DNA of 64,000 bases from Melanocharis versteri (GCA_013397845.1 VZTG01010463.1:343819-407818); one strand, 5' to 3'. Counted from the stretch's first letter, positions 1 through 14,248 are shown. Numbers and translations: made by a program. Notes: generated from the letters alone by a model not told the origin.

Positions 1-1260
1 TACATATCCCTCTGAAAAAAATTAGGTGCAAATGTTAACTTTTTGGTTGTCACCATGGCACTAACATTAAGCCCTTAAGACACACAGTGAAACAAAAGGA
101 AAGTCGAACTTTCTCATCAGCTTTTTTCCTGGAACAATTCAAGAGAGAAAAATGTCACCACAGTTAATAGTGTAAAACCTCTGAGTGGCCTGAAGCAAAA
201 GCACCTGTCAAACCTGCAACCACAAAAAGAAAGGGTCACCAGAAGGACAAATGCTCTATGTGTATAGTTGTATCACAGTTCTCTGAAAATCAGGTTTGAA
301 TATGTTTTATTTCCATTATTATACAAAGAAATCCAAGTCGGTTTGGTTGCTTGTTTTTTTTAATATGCAACTAAAGAATATCACTAAGGATATGAAGTCA
401 GTGGGACTTGAAATGAAAATCACTATACAGTAGGCAAGCTATATTGCTGAATGCCCAGTTGCAGTATTGAATTCGTGACTAAACTTGAGTTAAACTGAAG
501 GAAATATGCTTGTGGAATTTTAAACTCTCATGTCAAGGAATTAGATTGTTTTCCTGCATTTAAATGCCAGCCTACCTGATGGATTTACTGTCTTCTATTG
601 TGAAATTAGAAAGTTCAAGGAGGCAGTGTGCTTTCAGCAATAAGAAAAAAATACAGAACAAAAAGCATCGCCTTTATAAGAATTACAAATTCTACTTTGA
701 CTGGTTGTGAATAAAGCAATTTACTAAATGGAAAATGTCAGTTTCTCATAGCACTGGAAGGAAACTGCAGAATTTTTGTTTCCTTCCCTCAGCCAGGACT
801 CAGCACTCACGTGAACTGCACAAACAGCCTCATCCTATCCCCCTCTCTGATTGATCAGGATTAGTGTGATATATACATCTATATCTAGAGAGAGATGAAG
901 AATGAAAAAGGAAGCAATTCTGTCAACTAAGTACTTTTGTTGCTTTGTTTATCTCTTCCAGGAAAATTTTTAAGGTATATTTGGTTGAAGTGGTGGGCCA
1001 GATAGAAGCCAACTGCTGTGACAATATATTTGAAAAACTCACAGGACCTGACTGGTGTGAAGTTTCTTTGCCTCTGAGTTTCATAGACATAAATTGGGAA
1101 AGTTTTCACAAGCACTTAATCCAAACATTCATCTAGCTTTGAGGTATTGAGATATCACCTTCAATTATTGTTCTAAAATGGATTTATTTTATGGTAAATA
1201 CTATTCCATGTAAAAGAAATCAATAATTTGACTAGTTCAATACAAGATAAACAGAAGAAA
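1..1260. other. Unique AT-rich sequence, no gene seen
   Basis: I see no coding exon, RNA gene or recognisable repeat here. The two small opposing frames near 927-1136 have no recognisable content. Confidence 0.6.
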
Positions 1261-1329
1261 ATATAAAATAAAGTAAAATAAAATAAAATAAAATAAAATA
1301 AAATAAAATAAAATAAAATAAAATAAAAT
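1261..1329 (+). repeat. (TAAAA)n pentanucleotide microsatellite
   Basis: The run has about 13 near-perfect AAAAT units, with one irregular unit (AAAGT) near its left end. It reads on the minus strand as a low-complexity open frame of repeated Phe, Ile, Leu and Tyr codons, which is not a gene. It is likely polymorphic in length. Confidence 0.95.
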
Positions 1330-1409
1330 GTAAGAAAGTTGTGTGACATCAAGGGTTTACACGTAAAACAAACTCTATAGAGAATTTTTTCAGTAAAGAC
1401 TAAATCTGC

Positions 1410-1885
1410 TTTGCTGTGTGAGGCCATTCAACTCCCAAATCACTCTTAAGAGGTTGCTGCTCCACCTCCCTGGGGGTCTGGCTACCACATCCACAGCCAG
1501 CTTTGCTGCTGTGTCAATGCAAGGTCCAGCCACTGGAAGAGAGCTGGGCTGGGAGGAATCTCTCAGCTGGGCTGCTGGGCTTTCCCATCACTCCGGAGCT
1601 GGGATTCAACCCCAGCCCTGCCCCTGCTCCTTGCCTGAGCTGCACCACCCCGGCACCGGGCCCTCGGATGATTGTTCAGGACCCTGAGCACACGATGCCA
1701 CTTCCCCAGCCTGGCCTGAGACCTGCCTCAGCACCGTGGTCTTGTCTCGTGGTCCAGACTCTTGGGTGGCCCCGGTCAGTGTCTGCCAACCTGCCCTGCT
1801 CTCCCGTCCTTGTTCCCCAGCTCAGGCCACCGCTGACCTGCTGAGCTTGTAAACCCAACCTTTCTGCAGCACTGAGCCGTGTTCC
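1410..1885. other. GC-rich patch of unknown origin
   Basis: About 475 bp here is far richer in G and C than the AT-rich flanks, with several CpG sites and CCCAGC/CTGGG words. Overlapping frames of 70-113 codons are open on both strands, as expected from few AT-rich stops. I recognise no protein, CR1 landmark or LTR ends. It may be an old LTR or other repeat, or a small CpG-poor GC island. Confidence 0.5.
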
Positions 1886-2870
1886 CATGATAGAAAACCA
1901 AGTTAGGTGCTCTCGGAATTTTCTTTTTTTTAGAGTTTATGTGCAGCCTTAATGATAACAGCTTTTTTATGTAATAATCTAATCACAATATATTCACAAC
2001 CTGCAATTTCTCCTTTTCATTACATTCTTTTTTACTTAGCTACTGTACTAAACTATTATTCTTCCCTATAATATGAGATAAAATCATTTCTTTATTGCAT
2101 CATGCAAACTCTCTGCATACTTTGTTTGAGATAGTCTTGCTACTAGAAAATCTTAAAAGCTTTCTTTTCCTAATTAATCTTTTTCTTTCTTGTCAAACTT
2201 TCTTCTTGTATAGGTGATGCATGGAATAAATTTCTATGCCCAAAAGTTGCCAAGCTGAAATAGCTGACTGTTCTCACAATAGCTCAGTGTTTTAATGTGA
2301 AATTGCATCTGAGAATCTATTACTAGATTATTCAGTAGAAGGTATAAGAAAGTGCAAGGATTGATGCATAAGCTCAGTTTTGGTCTCTGGAAGTCAACGG
2401 GACTGTTCTCTGCCTCCAAATGTAAAAAAAATGCTGCGTGTCAGAATCTAATTCATATATATGTATATTTAAATTTAAGCACACAGATACGTCTTTTCAT
2501 GATTATTTGCTTGGTGGCTAATACATAGCTGACCCTCAAAATGGAAGGGGAAGAGCAAGCTGTAAGAAATAAAAATTATTTCCACCAAAACATTTTCATC
2601 AATATATTTCAATCATAATGTGGCAGGTTATTTGTATTACAAGCACTTTATGATATTAAAATTAATATATTTGGTTTCACAATTCATTTACCCTCAGTCA
2701 TACGATGATAAACTTCACCACTATCCAGATTAACAAATCAGTGCTAATAAGAACAGAGATCTCAATCCAGCTCATTGGTCTCAAACTCAACATCTGCAGA
2801 AAGTTACCACATCTGATTTAAGAGGGAAGTACTTCCCCAAAGGGTAATAGACACAGGGTACATGACACCA
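1886..2870. other. Unique AT-rich sequence, no gene seen
   Basis: This is AT-rich sequence between the GC-rich patch and the LTR. Nothing in it is recognisable beyond short T and AT runs. Confidence 0.6.
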
Positions 2871-3951
2871 TGTAGTGGTTTAATGCTGGCTGAATGCCAG
2901 GCACCCACCAAAGTCTCTTTATCAGTCCACAGCTGGACAGGGAAGAATAAATGTAACAAAGAGTTCATTAGTTGAGATTAGGGAAAGATCACTCGCCAAA
3001 TACTGTCACAGGAAAACAGGCTAGAATTAGTGATAAAAAAATCAGAGCAGGATAATGAGAAGTAAAATAAGACCTTAAAAAGATCTTCCCCCAACCCTTC
3101 AGTCTTTCCCTGCTCTACCTCCTATCCCAGCAGTGCAAGGAGACAGGGAATGAGTGTTTTGGTCAGTTCATCACCCATGGTTTCTTCCACTGCTCAGGGA
3201 GAGGAGTCCTTCCCCCTGCTCCAGCATGGGGTCCCTCCCATGGGAGAAAGTTCTCCATGAACTTCTTGAACTTGAGTCCATCTCTCAAGCAACAGCCCTT
3301 CACAAACTGCTGCAGCTTGGGTCACTTTTCCATGGGGTGCAGTCCTTCAAGGACAGGCTGCTCCAGTGTGGGTCACACATGGTGTCAGAAGTCCGACCAG
3401 GAAACCTGCTTCAGCGTGGGCTCCTCTCTCCAAGGGTCTGCAGGTCCATGCCAGGAGCCTGCCCAGCACAGGCCTCCCACGGGGTCACAGCCTCCTCTCA
3501 GGTATCCACCTGCTCCAGCATGGGTCTCCTCCACGGGCTGCTGGTGCATCTCTGCACCTCTGTGCTTCTCCATGGGCTACAGGGGAACATCCTTCTTCAC
3601 CATGGTCTGCACCACAGGCTGCAGGGGAACCTCAGCTCTGGCATCTGGAGCACCTCCTCCTCCTTCTCCACTGATCCTGGTGTCTGCAGGGCTGTTCCTC
3701 TGACGTGTTCTCACCCTGCTCTTCTCTGGCCACAATTACAACTGCACAGGAACTTTTTTTCCTTCTTAAGTCTGTTATCCCAGAGGCATTACACCATTTC
3801 TGATGGGCCCAGGCCTGGCCCATGGCACATCCATCTTGGAGCCAACTGGCATTGCCTCTGCTGGACATGGAGGAAGTTTCCAGCAGCTTCTCAGAGAAGC
3901 CACCCCTGAAGCACTCCCATTACCAAAGCTTGACCATGCAAACTCAATACA
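2871..3951 (-). mobile_element. Solo LTR of an avian endogenous retrovirus (ERVL-type), with 5-bp target duplication
   Basis: The block is bounded by TGTAGTGG and CAATACA, the TG...CA ends of an LTR. It is flanked by CACCA (2866-2870) and CATCA (3952-3956), a 5-bp target duplication with one change. It is GC-richer than its surroundings. I recognise it as a common avian LTR whose sense orientation is the minus strand: CTTAAGAAGG lies where the TATTTAAG-like promoter of the family sits. The middle (about 3210-3620) is a string of degenerate units of roughly 30-40 bp built on CTCCAGC-TGGGTC and CCA-GGGCTGCAG. Those units keep a 251-codon frame open (3154-3909), but it begins with GTG and is not a gene. 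No internal gag, pol or env sequence is next to it, so recombination probably removed the provirus. Confidence 0.85.
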
Positions 3952-6900
3952 CATCACTCCTAAATACTCTGTGAATTATAGATGTGCTAATACTGTAAAA
4001 AAGAAATTGTGAAGATTTAGTTTCTTTAGAAACAATGACTTTAGACTTTAGACTAGGCAGCCCATAGAGCAGAAATGTGAATAAGCTAACAATAAAATTT
4101 ACTGATTGCAGTGAATGTAAGAGGGATCCCAAATATGAGGGATCATCAACCTCTTCTGACCAAATATACCAGACACTTTCAGCCATTGTTGCTACCTCTA
4201 GCACCAGGAAGCCTGTGATCTAATTATGTCCAATCATTGCATTGTGTCACATTTGACAATCACATTGTTCGGTTACTGGTGCCAGTTCTGGTTGTTTTGT
4301 CCAGTCTCTGGCTTCAAAACAAGATTAACAAAACAAGTTTCTCTGTATTGCAGAGAAATTAAATACTTCGGTGTGAAGAAGACAAGGAGAAAGCAGCACT
4401 CTAACAATCAGAAATCTCCTTGTTAAAGAAATATTTATACATTTAAAAGTCTATATGCATCTGGAAGAATCCATGAATAACAGCAGATTCAAAACAATAA
4501 ATGAATGCAGTTTACCAACACCCCAAATAGAAGGCTGATGGAAACAACGGGTTTTCTGTTCCATGTGTAGATATAAAATCCTCAAGGACAGAGTCCAAAA
4601 ATTATAGAGATTGCATAAACCATCACAGTCTAATAGTCCTGTATTAATATTTGAGGTCAAAGTACATGTTGTATTTGCATCTGATACCAGGGGGACATTC
4701 AGAAGGAAGACTCTCACTTCTGCATAGTGAGGCAATGATAGATGTATCTAGTGCTATTCCCCGTATATTCCCACTTCTCTCCTACAGGTAGGGGTAGAGA
4801 AAATATTTTTTTAATTACAGCATATAGACAGTTCCCATGCTTAGAGTGTGCCAGACACATTCTCTCAGAGTTATGGGTGAAAAAGGCAGTTCAGCTCCTT
4901 TCAGTCCAGAGGAGTGAGAGCCCTGATCTTTAGCACTTCTTTTAAAGCTGAACATCACAGAGGGATGCAAAGGACTAGATCCCCAGGTGGCAACTCCCCG
5001 GTGCCTGTAAATCCTACAGCAATTCTTAATCTAACTGACCCCTTTCCTCTCTTGCCACCGTGATAACCGGTTGATTGAAAGTGACCAGAAGCAACCACTT
5101 CAGAGCAAACCAACTTTTGGCTGACACTGCTTTGCTACTTCTTCAAAACACTCCCTTCCAAAAGCTCCTGTTATTCACTTCATTGTGCCCTTCCATCTAC
5201 TGGGAACTCTCTGAAGCAAAAGTTGGTCTTTTTTTCTCTATGTATCAGGCCTTGGCCAAGTAAATGTGTAACTCTTCCCTGCACCTGGAAAATAACGTTT
5301 TCCAAGTTAACCGTCTAGCTGTTACAGTCTGCCTCCAAATTTTGCACCTTGGTTTCTCATCTTATTATAATTTCATTTTCTGTTTGTTATCCCTTTAACA
5401 ATTCCCTTCTGAATTCAGTGCCAGTAGGAAGGACAGAATTAAACATGTGAACTATTTTGCTCTTAACAATAATTTAAGAGAAAATATCCTGATTTTACAA
5501 TTATTGTCTACATGTTTGTATCTATATTTTTTCCCTTTTTGTGTAAGGCTGTTTTTCAATTATGCAAGTCTTCCTTAAGACCATTTATTATGGAATGATG
5601 TTACAGAAGGTAAGCTAAAACTAAAGCATATATGATTGCCCTTTTTCTGTTGTCAAGGTCTGTTTTATGTCCGGCAGGTCACACTGTCAATGAGCCTGAT
5701 CCCAATTAGGAACAAGATGTTCTTTAGAGGTTGAATCAGTCTTATCTTATGGATTTTTCTTGAATTAACCTTTGTGTTATGGTTTCTAGTTTCTGTTTCA
5801 GAACTCAAGGGAACATTTTTTCTTGTTGGGTAGTTTTTTTTCCTATGACAGCCTGCTGGGTTATCAGCAAGGCACTCTTCTATCGATTCTGACTCCTTCA
5901 TTCAACTGTTTTCATTACTGAATTTCATCTAGCCTCTAATCTTCAATCCATGTTGAGTTACTGCATTTCTAACAGGAAAGAGGGCACATACAGGGACCAA
6001 GCAGTTCTTGACATGCTTAACCTAGAATGAAATACTCCACATTCCCATTTCTCCTGCCTCAGATCTGCCATTTTTCCCAGTCAGAGCAGGCACCTCTGGC
6101 CTACCATAAAACCCCCACTCATTTCACCCACTGAACTGTATCTCTCTTTTCACATCATGCCCCTAGATTCATTACATCTCCAGTGTATTAATAAGCCCCT
6201 TATTCATACTTTTCTATTAAAGGTACCCTAAAGTTTATGACTCACAATATTAAAATATGAGAGGAGAATTATATTTTTTCTTTTAAAATTATATTTACAA
6301 AATTATATGTATGTTGAATTTCCTCCTTCTTCCCACTGTTACTTTGTTCAGGTTCAGCTCCCCAGTAACTCCCCCTTAACCTCTCGCTTACTGTGTTCTC
6401 CAAGTTCCTGGTGTTTGATGCCAAGGATTGATGACAGCTGAAGCCAAGCCAAAAGTGTTCCATGGCCCTTCTTGCAGAAAACAAATATTTCCGGCAGGAA
6501 TATCAAGTAGACACTTCTTACAAGGAATGCAAACAGCCAGGACTCCAGGAGCTGAAAAATATAATGTGTCCAAAAAAACCCACAAACCGATCTATACTAA
6601 TTTTAAACTCAAACAAATTTGAAATATCCTAAAGGCCTCCAGATGCATTTGTACTTCATCTTGCATTAAAAACTCATATAATCATTTACTTTAAAACATA
6701 TTTCTTTGTAAATGATCTGAGGTTTTTTAGCAATACCTTAGGTTTAGTCGCTGTTTCTTTGAGGTGTTTTGTGTCAGTACTAGAAGATGTGTGTGAGCAA
6801 TATTACTGGCTACATCTATGTGGCTGTACATTCCTCAGGGATCTTTGTCAATAACAGCTAACCCAGTTAGCTCAGTAAATTTTTTCCACACCATAAAATA

Positions 6901-6986
6901 AACCTATTCTTTTTCTCCTCTGCTATTTTTGATTAGAAAACTCCATTTCTGTTTAACAGACACTATTCAGTCAGGAAGATTAGTCT

Positions 6987-7001
6987 AAAAAAAAAAAAAA
7001 A
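6987..7001 (+). repeat. Poly(A) tract of 15
   Basis: A plain A15 run in unique AT-rich sequence, with no recognisable retroposed element attached. Confidence 0.9.
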
Positions 7002-10000
7002 GCCAACAAATATTTTGTCCAAATCCGTAGGCTTTTTAAGTAATTATACCCAGAGTGGATTAGTGACTTGTAAATATAGTGACTCAGCTACCTTTCCTAT
7101 TTCTTCACCACTCTGCTTTGTTGTCACACTCCACTGTGACCGAGTCTCATCAGGCACATTGGGCTAAGTAAGTGATCTTGTCAAGTAAGCTTCAGTCATG
7201 CCTAAGGCTCAGAAGCTTATTGCAGTCAGCGTTCCTTTGGGCTGCTGTGTCAGCAGAAATTGGAAATAAAGCTCTCACTTTGGTTTTGAATCTGGGGACC
7301 TGACCACCTCGAAATACCCGCTTGTTGCTCAAATGCTGTGCATTCAGAAAATGTTAGTTTTGCTAGTTTGGCTTTTACCTTACACATATTGCTTTTGCTG
7401 TGACACCTATTCTCAGAGGTACTTGAAAGGGGGAGAACTATCGCCAGCATATACATAATTCCCTGAAGTGCTGAAGTAAGAAAACAAAAAGAACAGTACC
7501 TCTTTCATTGTGCTAAATTATTTGCAGATCAACTTCAAAACAGAGCTTTTTACTGCAGCACTGACTAAGTATTTCAGTAGAGGGATTATGCATTTCTTTT
7601 GAAGCAAATGTACAGCTAGCAGCAATTTTGGCAGTTAAATGAATGCAAGAACTGCTTGAAGAATTGGAAAAATATTTTTTAAATAGTTAAATATACAGGA
7701 TACTTCTTGAACCATATTCTCTAGTTGTAGTTGTATCCTTTATATCACTCAGTAGTCAGGAGTACCTTCCGGACCACATCCTTCATTTCTGAAAAGAAAG
7801 AAGTTGCACTGCACATGTTGAGGTAAGGGAGGAGTCCCAGAACAGAGAGGATTTACTCCTTTCATTTCTGCCTGTTTTCCAGTGGTTTATGTGCCCCAAA
7901 GCAAACAACAAAGGAACCTGATCCTAAATAAAAATGGTTTCCTTAAAATTTCAAGTGCATTTCTTTGTGTAGAGCTATGACACTGAACAGAGCATCCTCT
8001 TGATATTTACTCTTTTGTTTCTTGTGCTTTTATGTAAACAAATTAATTTGCATAAAAATTGAAACTTTCTTTATAATTTAATACCATCCTACTGCATGTT
8101 CCTTACTGGAATGTTCTTCTTCAAATGTGACAAGTATATGAAAATATAAATAGAGAACCATCTTTTTGACAGATAAGCAAAGATTACTGATAGAAAAAAA
8201 TACTTGACAGTAAGATTCTGTATTGCAATTCTACTGCTCTAATCCATGTCTGCACCTGTTGACTGAATTAGCTAGCATACAATTTCAAGAGGTAGCACTA
8301 ACACAAGGAGAAACACAGGAGACAGTTAAACTCTGAACTTCCTTTTAAAACTTCCAAATAAAATATTTTTAAGACAACTTTATTTCTGAATAACATAGAG
8401 TAGTTGCAGAAAGTATATTATAAATTAGTAATCACAAGTCTTCACAGCAAAAACTCAATTCCCTCTGAGTTTCATGTGAACAGAAAGAGCAACATGACCT
8501 ACTTTGCGAGTCAAAACAGTTTTTAATACCAAATACTCCCATGGAACTCTTATGGATGCCATATAGTCTAAGCATAAGTTTATTGCTAATTAGAATCTGA
8601 AAAATTAATAATATTTGCCTTTCTTGAAAGCAAAAGAATACAATACATACATGCTCACATACACATTACGTATGTACTTGAACACGTGTGCATTTAAATA
8701 TATATTAATATCTTACTGAATTATAATTTAGTAATGAGAAAACCTAGACTTCTCCACTGTCTGCTTCTCTGTTTTATGAAAACTGAAGTGAAATGGAATG
8801 GCAGAGTGTGGGTGAAGACATTCAAGAACAAGATCATTTCATTCACTCCTTCCAGACAGTCCCACTGTGCTAGGAAACTTTGGGTTGATTCAGCTGAAAC
8901 CATGGCGGGTGTCCAAATGATCTGGCATAAATTTTAGTCAACCATCTCATATACCTACCCATGCTGTCTCTTCTCCTTGGAAGCCAAAGTGATCATGGGT
9001 GCCTTTTCCCTTCACTGTCTTCTCTGTTGACCTCAGAGTCATGTAGCCCTTGAAGAACTTAGCAGGCAACTTTCTCCCATTCATTCTTTTCTTCTTTGTT
9101 TAGGTTTTTAGGAAGAAAGCTCTGCCTTCTTCCTTCCAGCAATCCTGACGTGTTTTCATGGGCCTGTGTTGCACCCTCAGACTGGAGGTTGTAAAGGCAT
9201 AGAAATTCCTCAAGGCACCAGAAATTAATTCATGTAGCATTTTTGAAGAAGCAACCCCAAAAGCTGACAAATATTTTCATGAAGAATGGTTGTAGCCACA
9301 CATGAAAACAAGCTTCTGGCAAATAGTTAAAATTATTTCACTAACATATACAATTATATTAAGCTCTGGTAGCCACACTTCTGATTATGAAAGGAAATAT
9401 TTATGTTTTTTTAAATAAGCATTCAAGGTTTGCTCTCTTGCCTGAGTTGCAAGCACTTGAATTTGAACACATTGAAAAATCACTTCGTGATTACAAGGGT
9501 TTTTTAGTCTAGGAAATGTATATCATTATATTAATGACATGAAATTAATATTTAGATATTTAGGACTGCTTCCTCATGTTTTTTTTCAGTATTTGGAATG
9601 ATTAATATGTGGGAAAACAAGCATACAGGTGCTAACATATTTGCCTGTTACAGTGACTGTCCTATCTATGCTATGTGCCAGTCTTTTCAACATGATCCCA
9701 GGCTAAACTCCAGACAAGCTTATTTATATCTGTAACAAAAAGGTAACTGGTACTTCATAACACCCTGCACGGAACCCTTTTATGATGCAATATAGCTGAA
9801 ATGATAAAAAAACCAATATTTTGTGTGTTTTGGAAATAGCACCAACATATGAACATAATGTCATTCCCTGGTGTTTAAGCCTCATGCCTTAGAGATGACC
9901 AAGATAAATAGCCAGAGCCATGTTAATCTCCAAAAAGAACTTGTTCTTCATGTCATGAAAAATCCTTTCGTTCAAGTGATGGAGTTTACCCTGTAAATTA

Positions 10001-13000
10001 AATCTCTAAAGTAATGGAAGAAATAACCCATGACACTGGTGGGGGAAATTAAATTAGATTCGCTAATAGCAGGTCAGTATGGTATGACCAGAGGTAATGG
10101 AAGTGACCACATGAATGATAAGCAGGCCTTCCCTAGGCTGTGACATCTGTGTCCCAGTGACTGTGACAAACATTCATCCGTGCGGCAAGCAATTCACAAG
10201 TCAGGTACCAGGATGTTTATAGTGCAGTCTGACACTGGTGGAGCCAAAGCATGCTAGTCTTTCTCAACAGTCTTTCTCTGATTCCCTAATGAAGACCATT
10301 AAGACAAGTAAAAATCTTTGACCCCAGTCTCTCTGCTAAATCAATCTGCCAGTGCTCCAGATAATCTTTTTACTTTATTTATTTATTTATTCGTAAGCAC
10401 GGAAGATATTTCTGAACTAATACTATTCTCATTCCTCTCAACATTGCTAAGTTAATGTAATTCTACCCTGAAGCAGTAAAATAGAAGGGAAAAAAAGTGG
10501 GAAAATATAAAGAACAGATTCTGGTTTGAATTGTAAAAATCTAGTGTATGCTTTCTCTAAAGACTTTAACATCACTGCAATAGCCATTGGCAAAATAGCA
10601 GGGTGAGATGTTATGGTAAAATGGAGTCTTGAATGTCATACAAAGTACCTTTGAAGTTCACACCCTTATTTATTTACTGATACCTGAGCATGATCACTGA
10701 TCTTCTGATGTAAACCTCACAATGTAGTAAATGGCATATGCCCAGAATAAATAGAGGTTTCTATAAAATACAGAGCTAAAGGGTAAAATCATATTCTACC
10801 ACCCCTTTTCTCTGCATTAAAACAACTTATCAATACACAACATCATTATTAGCAAATCTTTTCAGCAGGAATTAAGAATATAGACAGTAGAAAGAAGGAC
10901 AGTAGGATGACAAATATCAAAGTGTTTGGCAAAGTAAGCATGTAAGTAAGCAAATAAATAAACTAACCTTACAGCCCATGAGCCTCTGTTCAGAAAATAA
11001 GAGAGGTTGAAATAAATGCTTGTTTACATTGTCTACAGGATATATGTGTTCTTAACCTCTTAGTCATTACATTGAAACAAACAGCATATTGAAATGGAAA
11101 TTTCCCCAGAGTTAGTGATTTGCAAAGTGAAATAATGAACTTCATATCTCTTGTTTACTCGTAGTACTTGTTTCCATTTAAATGGTGATTACCCTTACTC
11201 AGATCAGGGTTACTAATGATCATTTGGCACTATTATTACGTGGCTTAAAAATCCAGAGGTACAACAACAAAGATAAAGTGCTACCAAAAAATGCCAGTCA
11301 GTGTTTTCTGGTGCTGCTGTAGAGTTTGAGATTTCCAAACAGCATCCTAGTACAAAAGTACCCCTTAGTTCCTAAGCTCAGGCAGTCTTGAGGCAGAGTG
11401 CCAATCTCTCCAGCTCTGCGACACCCTTCCTCACCGCTGAAAACTGCCTCCTGTGGACACACTCCACCCTCCTGTGTGCACTGATGTCTGTCCATTATTT
11501 AATAGCATAAGGTCAGACTCCACTGATGACAACGGGAGTCCTGAAGAAATGACCAGCTGAAGATTCACAAACAAAATGAAAATAAGGTGTAGTGTGGAGG
11601 TCAGGCAATACACCCCAGAAAATTCCACTAATTAGTTAATTAATTAAAGGCCGCTCAAAACCCAACTTTTATATTTACCAAAGACTGGATTTCAGAGCTT
11701 GCTAACACACAGATTCTCTTAACTGAATTTTTTAAAAGTTTTAACAACCAGTTCTAGAATACATAAACTTCATATGTAGTAATATCCTTTTCTTAAATAA
11801 ATATTCTGACAAAAGTATTGGATTTGTCTTCCAAGAAGGCTAAAGAAAAGGTGTACCTTAGATCTCCTCAGAACTAACTCTTCAGAAGTACAGAACTAAT
11901 TAAAATAAAGCCCTGTTGTGCTTCCAGAGTAAAAAAGAAAAAAATACTAGCCGCACATCTATTTAAAATAGGAAGTCAGTAAGGCAACTTTTCAAACTTC
12001 TACTGACCTACTATTACAGCTAAGGAAAATTTCAAGGACGACCAACTGCAGAGTAAGGAGACAGAGAGCCAGTTTCTTCTGGAAAGTTCTGGACATCAGA
12101 AGAGAAACGGCATCAGTATAAGAAGAAAAGCTGAGGACCCCACACCTTCTTAATTAATTTAGGACTGAATTTTCTAAAGGCAATATTAACTCTTTATGGG
12201 TTTTAACCATAAGAATTGTCCTTGTCAGACAGCCCTTTCCTGGGTCTGAGAAGCACTGGTCTGCTGCTTCCCAGCATTTCCAAATTTACTTCACACTTCA
12301 TCTCCTTCTTCGGAGAAACTAAGACTGACTCTTTTGTGAATTAAAAAGAGGAAAATGGGCAACATCAGTCCTTCTTCCTTTTTCCTGGGAAGCCTGCAGT
12401 AGAAAGCAGAAAGAAATTTGAATGCAGAGAGATTTCTTTACAAAAAATGGCACTAGAATTATTTTTTTAATTTTTTTTTTTAATGGATGCAACATTCAGC
12501 ACTTGAAATTGTCCTGGGAAATGACTCTTTAGCATTGCAGCCATTTTACAGTACTTCAGCTCATGGTCCTCGCCTGACAAGAGCCTGGGTGACATCCGCC
12601 CGTCAGTTGAACTGACTCATGTCAGAAGGTTTTGGGACTCATCAAAAACAGGTATTGTGGTGGCCATGGGCCAGAAAAAAAGGACGAGTGACAGCTTGTT
12701 TACACCTTTTACCTGTCTCAACATGAGTTATAGTTATCTGGGAGGACAGACTATGTACTCAGACTCCCACACACTTAGCTGGACCTTTTATTAAACAGAA
12801 GTAATCACAGGAGACAAATATTTAATCTCGTTCATATTTACTTTCTAATGTTAGTTTGATACCAAGTAAAGGCAAGGAGACAAACAAAAGCTCTTCGAGC
12901 TCCTGGTTCACTTGGGATATGGAGTCAAAGAAGACGTGGTTCTAGCCCATAGTTAAGTGGAGATTTGCATGGAAGTCCTGTGGCTGAGCAGAGAAAAGTA

Positions 13001-14041
13001 TCCTGTAAGGACAGTGTCCCTTTTTGCCTTCAGTGAGAAGTGCTTGGCATACAGATGTCAAGTTACCTGAAAATACCAAGTCCTGTTCATTTTTGGAAAA
13101 TAAAAACTTTGATCACAAATTGATCTTCTGGGAGCTGGTAAAGAAAAAAAGTACATTATAAAAATTAAAACTAGTTGAAAATTTCTTTTCCATGTCTCCT
13201 TGTTCCCCTATGTCCAAACTTAAACCTAAGAACTGAGCAGCAACAGAAAAGATTCTGAAATAGTGTCTAGTTACTTGAGTGTACTTACACTGGCTTGAGA
13301 TCAGAATCATTTTTAGTGAAACTTACCTAATGATGTAATTTAAAAGTCAACCTAATTTAGTTCTCTATTCTTACAATTGTGAGAAAGCAACATGTAAAAG
13401 GTGAGTTTTGAGGAAATAAACTGATTTAGTTCATTAAGGTTTAAATGATGCACAGGAGAAAAAGACAAAGTGAGCTGGCACCGGGATTACAAAGTCCTCA
13501 AAGAGAGCTCCCACACTTAAGTGGTGTGGTGTATACAAAGATGAGACGCATGGTCTGGACCTTAAGATTTTACGGACAGTTTTGCCCGATCTAACTGTGA
13601 GTTGGAGAGCAAAGAAATGACCTGGTTTATTTGCCCATCCTCAGGCACAGCTTCCCACTCACAAGGCGGAACAAACACAAGTTTGTCTGTGCATGTTTAT
13701 AAATATGTGCCTATACAAATATATACAGATCACATACAAGATATACACAGATATTACACGTTCTTAAAAGCCTGTTCTCCTGCACCAAAGGCAGGCTATT
13801 TCCAATATTACTTTGATTTGCAACATTTCTCTCACCTTCTAAAGACAATTAAGGAGGAAAAAGTTGCACATTAAGTAGCACCATTATGAATTAATTTCCT
13901 ATGTATTTTTTGTATTAGCATAGAGGATGATGAATTAATTTTGTATTCAAGTAAGGCTCATTTCAGCCTCCAGTAAGAGTTCCCTCATAACGCACCATTA
14001 GTTAAATGCACCATCACAATAAAAAACTAACAAAAAAGGCA

Positions 14042-14106
14042 TTTATGTTGCTTTAAATAATGATCTAAAAAAAAAATTTCAACCTTTATGTTACTTTAAA
14101 TAATGA
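14042..14106 (+). repeat. Short direct duplication (22 bp, one mismatch, 43-bp period)
   Basis: TTTATGTTGCTTTAAATAAT at 14042 recurs as TTTATGTTACTTTAAATAAT at 14085, both followed by GA. Twenty-one of 22 bases agree. It looks like a local slippage or duplication event in AT-rich sequence. Confidence 0.85.
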
Positions 14107-14248
14107 GCCCTCAGAGAAGCTGAATTAGCACTATAAATTAAGCAATGTTGCATTATGGTAAGAATATATTCTTTAGGTAACGTCAGTTCACAACAGCAAC
14201 AGCCAAGGTCAGTAGCTCCATCTCCCAACTTAAGTGCACAAAAAGTGA

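Noticed and set aside
1173..1427. Minus-strand frame with repeated Phe-Ile-Leu-Phe-Tyr units
   Set aside because: It is the TAAAA microsatellite read in one frame.
3154..3909. 251-codon open frame on the plus strand, the longest in the window
   Set aside because: It begins with GTG, lies wholly inside the solo LTR and is kept open by the GC-rich degenerate repeat units. No domain is recognisable.
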